Positions 15,660-23,670 of a DNA stretch of 25,692 bases are shown in pieces (positions within the stretch are counted from its first letter, which is position 1; the number at the start of each line of letters is the position of its first letter). Below the pieces are notes generated by a model. The model saw only the letters and a list, made by a program, of their open reading frames with translations. It was not told the origin of the DNA and did no database searches. The translations under genes were made by a program, and so were the position numbers. Source of the stretch: CALCKU01 sp964607445 (GTDB taxonomy: Bacteria; Pseudomonadota; Alphaproteobacteria; Caulobacterales; Maricaulaceae); assembly GCA_964607445.1 (NCBI GenBank), contig CAZSKN010000030.1, positions 1-25,692 of the forward strand, given 5' to 3'.

Positions 15660-16523
15660 CTAACGTATAGGCGATAAGAGTTCCGGAGCCGTTACCAGAG
15701 CCCTTACGCCATGTGATTTGCTCTCGTTAAAAACATTACCCTCTTTGGCCCATTTATGCAGTGAGCCAATATCGACCTTAGCACAATTTGGACGAACGTT
15801 CCATGTCACCTCAACCGGTGAACAGACAGATTGGCTATAGCTCGGCCCTGTCGTTGACCCGCGGAATTTCACAGGACGACCTGTATTTGACGGTATAGCC
15901 TTGGCACGATGTAGACCATTTGTGGGCGCACCGACATAATCAAAATCCGTAAAATCCAATGCCGAAGGATCATTAACCACAAGGAAAGCCTGTGCCTCGA
16001 CCCGTAAGCGCGGGGATTCGCATGTATCGGATAGGCAAGAGCTGAGCCCTTCCCCCGGCACGATATCACATGTCGAATGCACCCAATGGACTTCTATAGT
16101 ATCTCCGGGCTTGACCGCCTTGTAATAAGCCTTGCCGTCATAAGGAGCTGTCTCGGCCGCAGTTAAAGCCTCCGTTTCATTACACTGATATCCGCCACTT
16201 GCGCCCTCACCTGCAAAGACTTCAAAGCCCGGGCCTTTATGCTCCGCATTTGTATGGGTATGGATGTTACACAAATTCATCTCGGATGCAGGGGGCGCAT
16301 AGGCAAAATCAGCCAGATTTGTCCCCGCGGCATTTGAAATATCGCGCGGTGTTTGCGGACCAAAGCCCTCACAAAGTCCTGTATTCGTTTGCGTTGCAGT
16401 TTTTGCTACCTCCGCAGGAACAACCGCGTCTTGTTGATTACACGCGCTTAAACCCAACCCGATAACGGCTCCAATTACAAATCTAGATATGCCCGCAGAT
16501 GAAGAAAAAAATGAACGGCGCAT
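15660..16523 (-). CDS. Delta-class carbonic anhydrase-like lipoprotein
   Basis: A 287-residue predicted lipoprotein. Residues 1-27 are a signal peptide ending in the lipobox LSAC, with C28 as the lipidated cysteine. The mature part carries the pattern of the delta-class carbonic anhydrases first known from marine diatoms: NLCNIHTHTNAEHKGPGF (H88, H90, H95), GGYQC, then DTIEVHWVHSTC (H146, H149) and TWNVRPNC. Three histidines from the first and fourth blocks are likely zinc ligands. About ten cysteines in the mature chain suggest disulfides, as expected for an envelope protein. The likely reaction is interconversion of CO2 and bicarbonate outside the inner membrane. AGGAGA lies 5 nt before the ATG. 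It diverges from rarD. The family call is from recall of motifs. Confidence 0.82.
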   Translation of the reverse strand: MRRSFFSSSAGISRFVIGAVIGLGLSACNQQDAVVPAEVAKTATQTNTGLCEGFGPQTPRDISNAAGTNLADFAYAPPASEMNLCNIHTHTNAEHKGPGFEVFAGEGASGGYQCNETEALTAAETAPYDGKAYYKAVKPGDTIEVHWVHSTCDIVPGEGLSSCLSDTCESPRLRVEAQAFLVVNDPSALDFTDFDYVGAPTNGLHRAKAIPSNTGRPVKFRGSTTGPSYSQSVCSPVEVTWNVRPNCAKVDIGSLHKWAKEGNVFNESKSHGVRALVTAPELLSPIR

Positions 16524-16579
16524 ACGTGTCTCCTAAATATACTATTTGTACTAAATATAAAAATAACCCATGATTATGC

Positions 16580-16593
16580 TTTGTTTAAACAAA
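16580..16593. promoter_or_regulatory. 14-bp palindrome in the carbonic anhydrase/rarD divergent region
   Basis: TTTGTTTAAACAAA is a perfect 14-bp palindrome about midway between the two divergent starts (56 nt from the carbonic anhydrase ATG, 71 nt from the rarD ATG). It could be the operator of a dimeric regulator acting on one or both genes. The sequence is AT-rich, so chance is not excluded. Confidence 0.35.
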
Positions 16594-16617
16594 AAGAATT
16601 TTCAATAAAAGCTTTAA

Positions 16618-16645
16618 TTTCGGATTATATTTCAATTTCCGATTA
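16618..16645. repeat. Direct repeat upstream of rarD
   Basis: TTTCGGATTA (16618-16627) and TTTCCGATTA (16636-16645) match at 9 of 10 positions with an 18-bp period, ending 19 nt before the rarD ATG. There is no clear ribosome binding site at rarD, so the repeat may overlap its promoter or leader. A regulator-binding role is inferred only. Confidence 0.35.
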
Positions 16646-16664
16646 CAGACTGTGACATACATCT

Positions 16665-17582
16665 ATGAACACGCCCCAATCACATAATAACACTCAAGGT
16701 TCATCAGCTGTATTTGCGGGTGTTTTCGCCTATGTATGGTGGGGTCTTTTCCCGATATATTTCAAAATTATAGAAACCGTGAGTGCGACAGAAATTCTGA
16801 CGCACCGAATTATCTGGTCTGTCCCTTTTGGGTTGATGATCCTTCTCATAATGCGGCAATGGCCGCAACTGACCCAAACCCTTAAAAACAAGAAAAATAT
16901 GTTCTTACTCCTGATTGCCGCCATCGCAGTTGCCGCAAATTGGGGCATTTATATTTGGGCGATACAAATAGATCAAATTTTTCAAGGCAGCTTAGGATAT
17001 TACATTATCCCCTTATTCTATGTCATTGTCGGCGTTGTATTTTTGGGAGAACGCCTATCTCCTTGGCAAGGGTTAGCTGTTTTCTTAGCTTTAGTCGGCG
17101 TTTTGGTATTAATTTTTTATGGTCAGGTCATCCCGTATATTGCTCTGTTTCTCGCGGCGAGTTTCACACTATATGGTGTCATACGCAAACAAATCACGGT
17201 CCAACCTATGGTCGGTCTCTTCATAGAAACAGCCTTGCTTATGCCCGTGGCGCTTTTCTATATCTATTGGTTATCCCGGACGGGGCAATTTGAATTTCAA
17301 CTCGCCTCTTTAGACCTTAAAATCCTCCTGCTTCTAGCAGGGCCGATAACCGTGTTACCGCTTCTGGCGTTCACAATTGCAGCCAAAACACTGAAGCTGT
17401 CAACCCTCGGGTTTTTACAATTTATCGCGCCGACCCTGCAATTTATATGCGGGTTATATTATGGTGAAATCTTTACCCCCGCCCATGCATGGTGCTTTGG
17501 ACTTATTTGGCTCGCGGTGGGTATTTTCTCATGGGATAGCTGGCATCAAAACAAACACGCAAATGCTTTGCCCGCACGCTAA
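16665..17582 (+). CDS. rarD: RarD-like EamA/DMT family permease
   Basis: A 305-residue inner-membrane protein with about ten hydrophobic segments in two EamA-type halves. Family landmarks are FAYVWWGLFPIYFKII in the first helix, EILTHRIIWSVPFG, NWGIYIWAI, GSLGYYIIPLFYVIVGVVFLGERL and, near the end, LGFLQFIAPTLQFICGLYYGE. These identify the RarD group, named for chloramphenicol-sensitivity phenotypes in other bacteria; the natural substrate is not established. The length is normal. The ATG at 16665 lacks an obvious ribosome binding site. It is transcribed away from the carbonic anhydrase gene, and its stop is 4 nt from the stop of the opposing small membrane protein gene. Confidence 0.95.
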   Translation: MNTPQSHNNTQGSSAVFAGVFAYVWWGLFPIYFKIIETVSATEILTHRIIWSVPFGLMILLIMRQWPQLTQTLKNKKNMFLLLIAAIAVAANWGIYIWAIQIDQIFQGSLGYYIIPLFYVIVGVVFLGERLSPWQGLAVFLALVGVLVLIFYGQVIPYIALFLAASFTLYGVIRKQITVQPMVGLFIETALLMPVALFYIYWLSRTGQFEFQLASLDLKILLLLAGPITVLPLLAFTIAAKTLKLSTLGFLQFIAPTLQFICGLYYGEIFTPAHAWCFGLIWLAVGIFSWDSWHQNKHANALPAR

Positions 17583-17586
17583 TCCG

Positions 17587-17853
17587 TTAGACGCCCGGTA
17601 CAGAACTCGCAGACGTCGAGAAAAAATACCCTAAACCAAAAGCTGAAAATAAAATCAAAACTTGCAAAGCAAATAAATAAACAAGGTCTAGCGCGAGCCC
17701 CGCTTTAATGCGGGCTTTTGCGACGCTCTGCTTGCGTGCATATTTAAAATTCAGTGTCGCGATGACGGCCACTGGTAAAAGAATATAGGGATGCACGGCA
17801 AACCATCCCAATATGCCAGCTACGAGAATGAGGATATATCCTAAAAACGACAT
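17587..17853 (-). CDS. Small hypothetical membrane protein
   Basis: An 88-residue protein with hydrophobic segments at about 4-36 (probably two short helices split at W17/P22) and 54-79, joined by a basic loop (KYARKQSVAKARIK). I do not recognise the family. Its ATG lies 1 nt after the TrmJ stop on the same strand, with AAGGA about 11 nt upstream inside the trmJ end, so the two are almost certainly cotranscribed. The stop converges on rarD. Confidence 0.75.
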   Translation of the reverse strand: MSFLGYILILVAGILGWFAVHPYILLPVAVIATLNFKYARKQSVAKARIKAGLALDLVYLFALQVLILFSAFGLGYFFSTSASSVPGV

Positions 17854-17854
17854 A

Positions 17855-18703
17855 TTATGAAGATCCTTTCAACGGCCTATCAGGCACTTGCGACGCTGGG
17901 TCTATATGTTTTTTTGTTGAAGCCCTCGCACCGCGCCCTTTGGCCAAAGCTTTTATAATACCGCGAAAGGTGCGAACTTCCTGTTCTGTCATTTTCGCCC
18001 GTGTAAACGGGGCGCGAATATTTTGTCGCATGAGCGTCATTTTCTCTGGCGGGTAGAAAAAACCCGCGTCCATCAACTCGGTTTCCAAATGCTCAAGCAT
18101 ACGAATAAAGTCTTCGCGCGGAGCCGTATCACCAATCTCGGTTTGAAAAAGCTCTGGTGGCGCCATGGTTTCCGCTGATTTCCAGATATAAGAAAAAACA
18201 TTAACGGCCTGAGCCAAATTTAAAGACTGGAAAGCAGGATTAACCGGGTAGGTCAAAATAGCGTCACATAAGGCTACATCTGCATTCGTTAAACCCGCCT
18301 TTTCAGGTCCAAATAATATACCTGTGGGTGTCTCCTTATTGGCATAGCCCTGTAACCGAGCCCCTACAGTTTCCGTCCCAATGACAGCTATTTCCAGTTC
18401 ACGGCGCCGTGCTGTGGCCGCCAGAACATATTTCAAATCCGCAATCGCTTCAGATGTCGTCGCAAATACTTTGGCAGCCTCCAGAACGGGTGCCGCCCCT
18501 GCTGCCATGCTCAGGGCGGCTGGATTGGGCCATCCATCACGCGGGGCCACAAGACGCAACTCTGTCAAACCAAAATTCAACATGCACCGACACGACGCCC
18601 CGATATTTTCACCCAATTGTGGGTTCACAAGAATAACAGCGGGTTTAATCCTATTATCGGGTTTAGGTTTTTCGCCAAGTTGATTTTTTACGGCTTTTCC
18701 CAC
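17855..18703 (-). CDS. trmJ: TrmJ-like tRNA/rRNA methyltransferase (SPOUT)
   Basis: A 282-residue SPOUT-class RNA methyltransferase of the TrmH family, group 1. The three knot motifs are present: NPQLGENIGASCRCMLNFG (27-45), GILFGPEKAGLTN (128-140) and YPVNPAFQSLNLAQAVNVF (152-170), which form the S-adenosylmethionine site. The C-terminal extension (about 185-260) with helices such as MLEHLETELMDAGFF and VRTFRGIIKALAKGRGA fits TrmJ, which makes 2'-O-methyl at tRNA position 32. The start is probably GTG at 18701-18703, with AGGA 7 nt upstream; a TTG one codon earlier is also in frame, and no ATG is available. It diverges from icd over a 148-bp spacer. Confidence 0.92.
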   Translation of the reverse strand: MGKAVKNQLGEKPKPDNRIKPAVILVNPQLGENIGASCRCMLNFGLTELRLVAPRDGWPNPAALSMAAGAAPVLEAAKVFATTSEAIADLKYVLAATARRRELEIAVIGTETVGARLQGYANKETPTGILFGPEKAGLTNADVALCDAILTYPVNPAFQSLNLAQAVNVFSYIWKSAETMAPPELFQTEIGDTAPREDFIRMLEHLETELMDAGFFYPPEKMTLMRQNIRAPFTRAKMTEQEVRTFRGIIKALAKGRGARASTKKHIDPASQVPDRPLKGSS

Positions 18704-18851
18704 CAAACAATCCTAAAATATTATGTTACAGGCTCAAATCGGCGTAATAACGGGCCTTTAATGGCTACGTCACCGATTAATCCTTTTCTAAAAGCTGTAC
18801 GGGTGTTACACCGCCGCAAAATATTATGTCCACTACTTTACAGAGGAATCC

Positions 18852-20063
18852 ATGGCTAAAATTAAGGTAACAAACCCCGTCGTCGATATGAATGGTGACG
18901 AAATGACCCGCATCATTTGGGATATGATTAAAGAACGTCTCATTTTACCTTATCTGGACATCGAATTATTAGACTATGATTTGTCTATTCAGAGCCGCGA
19001 TGCCACAGATGATCAAATTACCATAGATGCGGCCAATGCGATTAAAAAACATAATGTCGGTATAAAATGCGCGACCATCACACCCGACGAACAGCGCGTA
19101 GAAGAATTCGATCTCAAAAAAATGTGGCGATCACCTAACGGAACTATCCGCAATATTCTCGGCGGGGTGGTTTTCCGTGAACCTATCATTTGTTCCAATG
19201 TTCCACGCCTTGTTCCGGGCTGGACACAACCTATTGTTATTGGCCGTCATGCATTTGGCGATCAATATAAAGCCACAGACTTTGTCGTCCCCGGTAAAGG
19301 TAAGGCGACTATGAAATGGGAAGGCGAAAACGGCGAGGTTATAGAAAAAGAAATTTTTGATTTCCCAGACGGCGGCGTATTAATGGGAATGTACAATCTG
19401 GACAAATCTATCGGTGATTTTGCCCGTGCCTGTTTTAATTATGGATTACAACGTAAATGGCCTGTCTACCTCTCAACGAAAAATACTATTCTAAAAGCCT
19501 ATGACGGGCGTTTCAAAGATATGTTCCAAGACATTTTTGACGCTGAATTTGCAGATAAATTTGCCGAATTTGGCGGAGAGTACCAACACCGTCTCATCGA
19601 CGATATGGTCGCAGCCGCGTTAAAGTGGTCCGGCGGCTATATCTGGGCCTGTAAAAACTATGATGGAGATGTACAATCCGATACGGTCGCCCAAGGCTTT
19701 GGATCTCTCGGGCTTATGACCTCATTTCTACTTACGCCAGATGGTAAAACCATGGAAGCCGAAGCTGCCCACGGCACGGTAACGCGTCACTATCGCAATC
19801 ATCAAAAAGGTGAAGCGACTTCGACGAATTCCACCGCCTCAATTTACGCTTGGACTCGTGGCCTCGCGCATCGCGGTAAGATCGATGATAATGAGGCGCT
19901 GGTTAAATTTGCAACCGGCCTAGAAGAAACCGTCAAAGAAACGATTGAAGGCGGGCAAATGACCAAAGATTTAGCCTTACTTGTTGGTGATCAACAAGGT
20001 TGGTTAACAACGGAAGGTTATCTCGAAGCGATTGCAGAAAACTTCGAACGCAAAATGACATAA
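18852..20063 (+). CDS. icd: NADP-dependent isocitrate dehydrogenase
   Basis: A 403-residue isocitrate dehydrogenase of the dimeric type shared with eukaryotes and common in alphaproteobacteria. It makes 2-oxoglutarate and NADPH in the TCA cycle. Substrate-binding residues lie in SPNGTIRNILGG (S94, N96, R100), FRE (R109) and GRHAFGDQYK (R132, Y139). The family signature NYDGDVQSDTVAQGFGSLG starts at N269 and contains the metal-binding aspartates. R312 and H313 in HGTVTRH match the NADP-selecting pair of eukaryote-type enzymes. GAGGAA just ahead of the ATG supports the start. A rho-independent terminator follows. Length and motifs are complete. Confidence 0.98.
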   Translation: MAKIKVTNPVVDMNGDEMTRIIWDMIKERLILPYLDIELLDYDLSIQSRDATDDQITIDAANAIKKHNVGIKCATITPDEQRVEEFDLKKMWRSPNGTIRNILGGVVFREPIICSNVPRLVPGWTQPIVIGRHAFGDQYKATDFVVPGKGKATMKWEGENGEVIEKEIFDFPDGGVLMGMYNLDKSIGDFARACFNYGLQRKWPVYLSTKNTILKAYDGRFKDMFQDIFDAEFADKFAEFGGEYQHRLIDDMVAAALKWSGGYIWACKNYDGDVQSDTVAQGFGSLGLMTSFLLTPDGKTMEAEAAHGTVTRHYRNHQKGEATSTNSTASIYAWTRGLAHRGKIDDNEALVKFATGLEETVKETIEGGQMTKDLALLVGDQQGWLTTEGYLEAIAENFERKMT

Positions 20064-20086
20064 GCGCCACAACGGCTTCAATGACC

Positions 20087-20115
20087 ACCCGTCCAATTAT
20101 TCTGGGCGGGTTTTT
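20087..20115 (+). terminator. Rho-independent terminator after icd
   Basis: ACCCGTCCA (20087-20095) pairs with TGGGCGGGT (20103-20111) as a 9-bp stem with one G-T pair and a 7-nt loop, followed by a T-run at 20111-20115. The end of the T-run forms the stop codon (TAA, complement of 20114-20116) of the opposing gene. On the minus strand no T-run follows, so it should work for icd only. Confidence 0.88.
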
Positions 20116-20743
20116 ATGACCCCGATGTCTCCAACGCCCATTTTACCAAGGGGAGTTGGTCATTGCCAAAGTAAAGCCTCTCACCCGTCCCGAAGGGTAC
20201 AAATATGCTCGGCGAGCCAAAAGCGCCGCGCGCTATTGCTTCATCCGTATTATCTCGCAAATGGGTTTTACAGTTTGGGCCTTGGGAGCGCAAACGCAGC
20301 GCCTCTCCGTCCAATGTCACCCCATTGGCTATATCGACTAAAACTTCAGGGTCATCGAGGTTTCTCTGGTCTGTATAATAAGCTTCAAAACTCGCTTCCA
20401 TAAACCGCAATAAATTAGCTTGATCCTGTTCAAGGCCGCAACAAAACCGCATCGCATGCACAGAACGAAGCGGAAAATACGGACCGGGAAAATTCAAGGT
20501 AACACCGGAGAGCGCCGACCAATCCGCAAGACTTTGCACGAGTTGTCGCCATTTCGGCCTATCATAATCATTAGCCCGTGCCTCCGGATAAGCTTTATTA
20601 ACCTGATTATGAACCCCACCGACCAAAAAGGGTCGCCAAATAATTTCAGTCCCAAGCGTCTTCATCATCGGCCTGATATTATGAAATGCCAGATAGGTCC
20701 ACGGCGAAGACACGTCAAAAAAGAACTCTATCTTTCTGGCCAT
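20114..20743 (-). CDS. 2-hydroxychromene-2-carboxylate isomerase-like protein (DsbA/kappa-GST fold)
   Basis: A 209-residue DsbA-like thioredoxin-fold protein with the opening IEFFFDVSSPWTYLAF. The serine before proline (S13) sits where kappa-class glutathione transferases and NahD-type 2-hydroxychromene-2-carboxylate isomerases hold the glutathione-activating serine. Further matches are IIWRPFLVGGV, RPKWRQL and the C-terminal AFGSPSIFV with its cis-proline. No signal peptide is seen, so it is cytoplasmic. The natural substrate is unclear: no naphthalene-type pathway genes are nearby, so a general glutathione-linked isomerase or transferase role is as likely. It starts 18 nt after the folE stop, so cotranscription with folE is likely. 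Confidence 0.88.
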   Translation of the reverse strand: MARKIEFFFDVSSPWTYLAFHNIRPMMKTLGTEIIWRPFLVGGVHNQVNKAYPEARANDYDRPKWRQLVQSLADWSALSGVTLNFPGPYFPLRSVHAMRFCCGLEQDQANLLRFMEASFEAYYTDQRNLDDPEVLVDIANGVTLDGEALRLRSQGPNCKTHLRDNTDEAIARGAFGSPSIFVPFGTGERLYFGNDQLPLVKWALETSGS

Positions 20744-20761
20744 AGTTTTACTCTAACGAAA

Positions 20762-21334
20762 CTATTCTCCGACAAGGCGTAAAAATTCGGCCCTTTGCTC
20801 GGCGAGATGAAACTGTCCGGACAAGGCCGAACTAATCATACGGTGCGGCGTTTTAATCCCCCGCATAGTCATGCAAAGATGTTCTCCCTTTGCCATAACA
20901 GCAATATTATCCGTACCCAGAATTTCTTTGAGGTGATTGGCAATATCGGACACTAATTGCTCTTGCAAAGTAAGTTTATGGGCGTGCTTATGCGCTATAC
21001 GTGCAAACTTTGACAGGCCGAGGACTTTATCATCCGCAATATAGGCAATCGACACGTCGCACCAAAAGGGCAACATGTGATGCTCGCACATCGACCACAC
21101 TTTCATCCCAGTAACCGCCACCATTTGATTATGTTTTACCGCCGAAAATGTAGTATCGAGCTTGCCAGCATCATATTCTATAAATTCCCGCCAAAAATTA
21201 GCTATTCGACGAGGTGTTTCCTTTAATCCTTCTCGGTCAGGGTTCTCACCTAAGGCTTCAAGTAATTCTCCGACTAAAGACTTTACTTTATCATAGTCGA
21301 TTTTTCGGGCCGGCTCATTAATTCGTATAGGCAT
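20762..21334 (-). CDS. folE: GTP cyclohydrolase I
   Basis: A 190-residue type IA GTP cyclohydrolase, which converts GTP to 7,8-dihydroneopterin triphosphate for folate or queuosine-type pathways. The zinc ligands are C83 and H86 (MCEHHMLPF) and C154 (HLCMTMRG), equivalent to C110, H113 and C181 of the E. coli enzyme. GLSKFARI (106-113) and QEQLVSDIAN are further family blocks, and the C-terminus FHLAEQRAEFLRLV is conserved. The length suits the compact bacterial form. AAGAGA lies a few bases before the ATG. It is 67 nt downstream of the DUF1499 gene and 18 nt upstream of the isomerase-like gene on the same strand. Purine genes upstream make its substrate, but no regulatory link is visible. 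Confidence 0.97.
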   Translation of the reverse strand: MPIRINEPARKIDYDKVKSLVGELLEALGENPDREGLKETPRRIANFWREFIEYDAGKLDTTFSAVKHNQMVAVTGMKVWSMCEHHMLPFWCDVSIAYIADDKVLGLSKFARIAHKHAHKLTLQEQLVSDIANHLKEILGTDNIAVMAKGEHLCMTMRGIKTPHRMISSALSGQFHLAEQRAEFLRLVGE

Positions 21335-21401
21335 AAATCTCTTTCTAGCGATTAAAAATTAGAAGACATGTCGCAGTTAATTTAGGGATAGGGGTAAATG
21401 T

Positions 21402-21830
21402 CTATTTAAGAGCTTGTCGAATACTCTCAACGCGTTTCTTGTTAACCCCGCGATCTGAATATCCCACGCGCGAAGCCGACCGTATATCGACACGCTCATC
21501 TCCTGCGTTAAAAATTTCAACATCATCTACAAATTTAAAAATTTTCGACATATAGGTCGCGGAAATATAACTATCAGATTCAGACGTTATCGTGCCGCCG
21601 GTTTCTTTAATAGCCTCTTTAGCAGATGCCAATGATGCCTTTAACGGCGGAACTTTTTTTTCCGGTTGCACATCATCCGCGCTAGAAACACTATTGGGCG
21701 CACTGCCCGGTTCAGCTAATTTATTATTTATCAAGCCCTTGGCCGCCCCCTTTTGTGATTTTAATCCCAGTAGAAAAAATACGATTGAAATCAAAAAGCC
21801 CAGCGCCAATATAGTTTTTAAAATACTCAT
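21402..21830 (-). CDS. DUF1499 family membrane-anchored protein
   Basis: A 142-residue protein with one N-terminal membrane segment (about 5-22) and a variable, proline-rich linker (about 23-65). The C-terminal domain shows the DUF1499 pattern: GGTITSESDSYISATYMSKIF, FVDDVEIF, VDIRSASRVGYSDRGVNKKRVE. DUF1499 proteins occur in proteobacteria, algae and plants, and their function is unknown. This copy has a compact domain behind an anchor, so the domain probably faces the periplasm. Its ATG overlaps the hydrolase stop by 4 nt (ATGA), which indicates translational coupling with that gene. Confidence 0.88.
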   Translation of the reverse strand: MSILKTILALGFLISIVFFLLGLKSQKGAAKGLINNKLAEPGSAPNSVSSADDVQPEKKVPPLKASLASAKEAIKETGGTITSESDSYISATYMSKIFKFVDDVEIFNAGDERVDIRSASRVGYSDRGVNKKRVESIRQALK

Positions 21831-22831
21831 GCAAAAATCACCTGTTTCATATAGCTATCATACCATGTTGGCCCCATAAAGCTTTTAAAGAAACCATTAT
21901 GACCGCCATAATTCAAGCGAATATCACGACACGACTCCGATAGTTTTAACGAATCAATATGTTGGGCAGGTACGACGGGATCATCTTTTGCCATAATCAA
22001 ACTTGTCGGCGTTTTACAATTGGCCAGATCATCTGGCCAAATACGATAGGCTGTAAAATATGTTTCAAGATCAGGGTAGCCAGAATATTGAGGTAGAATA
22101 TGTTCTGACATGTCCATTATGGTCTTGCTATTCAACGCCTCGGTAAAATCATGCACATCGGGATAAAGAGATTGTTTTTTCTTCAAGGTCGCAATCAATT
22201 TTTTCTTAAAATAACGCTGTATAAAATATCCTTCATCCACCAAGGGCGCTGCCGGCCATGGGTCAATGACCGGGCTGATCGAAAAAATATGGACGAGATC
22301 AGCAATAGGTTTGTGTTCAAGGGCCCGGGCGATACGAAGAGCAAAGTTTCCTCCCAGTGAAAACCCGACAATATAAACCGGCATACCCTGGGATAAAGCG
22401 GCGGCTTGACGGACGGCTTCAAAAACTTCTGCAAAGCGTGTGGCTAGGAATATACCAGTATTGAGATGGTGCGTATCTCCGTGATCTCGGTAATTCAGAC
22501 GAAATATAGATAGGCCCATATTAAACATCTGTCGAGCCGTAGAAACGACATAGGTACTCTCTTGGCTCCCTTCCCATCCATGCAGAAAAATAATCAGGCC
22601 TTTATGCGGAGCGGCGCGGGAATAACTTCCCATAAGCTGGACATCTTCTCCGGTTTCGTCAATTCCGCATTCCAAGGTCATATGCTGAGCGGACATCTGC
22701 ATATCCGAGTGTCCCGCTTTGCGAAATTTCAAACTGGCCAAACCCGTTTGCACCATAGCCGGACGCATATAGAATGGCGGTTTGAAATCTGGCATTAAGG
22801 GTGAAGGCTTCATAATGTTTCGTACTTGCAT
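21827..22831 (-). CDS. Alpha/beta hydrolase, YheT-like
   Basis: A 334-residue serine hydrolase of the alpha/beta fold, close to the YheT/AB-hydrolase-4 group. Elements in order: oxyanion strand-loop LIIFLHGWEGS (79-89), the YRDHGDTHHL block (114-123), nucleophile elbow GFSLGG (S158), acidic residue D283 or D284 in AKDDPVVP, and H311 in GGHNGF. The catalytic triad is complete. There is no signal peptide; a cytoplasmic esterase or thioesterase activity is the usual guess and the substrate is unknown. The ATG at 22829-22831 lacks a clear ribosome binding site, and ATG at residue 7 is an alternative. Only 29 nt separate it from the diverging lipoprotein gene. Its stop overlaps the DUF1499 start. 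Confidence 0.92.
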   Translation of the reverse strand: MQVRNIMKPSPLMPDFKPPFYMRPAMVQTGLASLKFRKAGHSDMQMSAQHMTLECGIDETGEDVQLMGSYSRAAPHKGLIIFLHGWEGSQESTYVVSTARQMFNMGLSIFRLNYRDHGDTHHLNTGIFLATRFAEVFEAVRQAAALSQGMPVYIVGFSLGGNFALRIARALEHKPIADLVHIFSISPVIDPWPAAPLVDEGYFIQRYFKKKLIATLKKKQSLYPDVHDFTEALNSKTIMDMSEHILPQYSGYPDLETYFTAYRIWPDDLANCKTPTSLIMAKDDPVVPAQHIDSLKLSESCRDIRLNYGGHNGFFKSFMGPTWYDSYMKQVIFA

Positions 22832-22860
22832 ATGGTAAACTATTAAACCAAAAAGATCAT

Positions 22861-23499
22861 ATGCGCCGCATTCAAAATAAACCGCTCACTATCATATTAC
22901 CTGCGTTAATCACAGTTCTTTCAGCCTGTAGCACGCTGGAAACCGGCACGCTGCTTTCACTCGCGTCTCTATCGCCGGAAGATGTTGACCCTGCAAGCGG
23001 ACGCGTGGCTGTTTTATGGCCCAAGAGCGTAACCCAGTACCGCCCTCCGATCCTGACGACGAAGGCCTTAAAAAACGGCATTTTACAAATAGATGAAAAA
23101 ATCCAGCTCACACTCGATCCTGCGTCTGAAAAATTTGTCCCCTATCCCAAAACTCAAGGCTATCTGACGGTTTACAAAGTAGCACAATCTGATCTGGCAA
23201 TAGCCTATAAAGCGCAAGACGTTGGGAAAGATATAGCCAGAACCTCCCGTATCTTTGGCGGTGCGGATTGGGATGTTACCCACAATGCCGATTTCAGTTT
23301 TACCATAGAAGGCCCTGTCTTTAGGGCCTTTTGTGCAGGTAGTTCTTCTTTGGACATATCCGTCTGGGTCAAGGTCAATGCGACCCGCCCATTCCAACGC
23401 CTGATAAATGACAAAGCTATAGACCGCATTGTCAAGGGTCAGATAAAAGCCGAATGTGACAACCCCGAGACCACTATTATCACCCCTTCAAAAAAGTAA
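22861..23499 (+). CDS. Hypothetical lipoprotein
   Basis: A 212-residue predicted lipoprotein: basic start (MRRIQNK), hydrophobic core at 9-20 and lipobox LSAC with C23 as the lipid anchor. I do not recognise the family. The mature chain contains VAVLWPKSVTQYRPP (about 49-63), a region rich in beta-strand-like segments, and two cysteines at about 159 (AFCAG) and 199 (AECDN) that could pair. The absence of D/N right after C23 (it is S) favours outer-membrane sorting by the usual rule. It diverges from the hydrolase by 29 nt and converges on pccA over a 171-bp spacer without a clear terminator. Confidence 0.78.
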   Translation: MRRIQNKPLTIILPALITVLSACSTLETGTLLSLASLSPEDVDPASGRVAVLWPKSVTQYRPPILTTKALKNGILQIDEKIQLTLDPASEKFVPYPKTQGYLTVYKVAQSDLAIAYKAQDVGKDIARTSRIFGGADWDVTHNADFSFTIEGPVFRAFCAGSSSLDISVWVKVNATRPFQRLINDKAIDRIVKGQIKAECDNPETTIITPSKK

Positions 23500-23670
23500 G
23501 GTCGTCAACTTAAAATCTTTTGGGACGCTTTTCTAAATTCAGATCACCTGCTGTATAATCACACCGAAAAGGTACCCGGAATATTACAAGCATAGTTAAA
23601 TCTGTCGAAAAACCAAAATCAATATCATCACGATCGCCGGCTCCTAAAGAATAAAAGGTATAGTCGCGAG

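Noticed and set aside
18802..18812. Small palindrome GGTGTTACACC upstream of icd
   Set aside because: Eleven bases with a single central base; too short to support an operator without comparative data.
18617..18859. Plus-strand open frame upstream of icd
   Set aside because: It overlaps the trmJ start on the other strand and runs into the icd start; its translation shows no conserved pattern.
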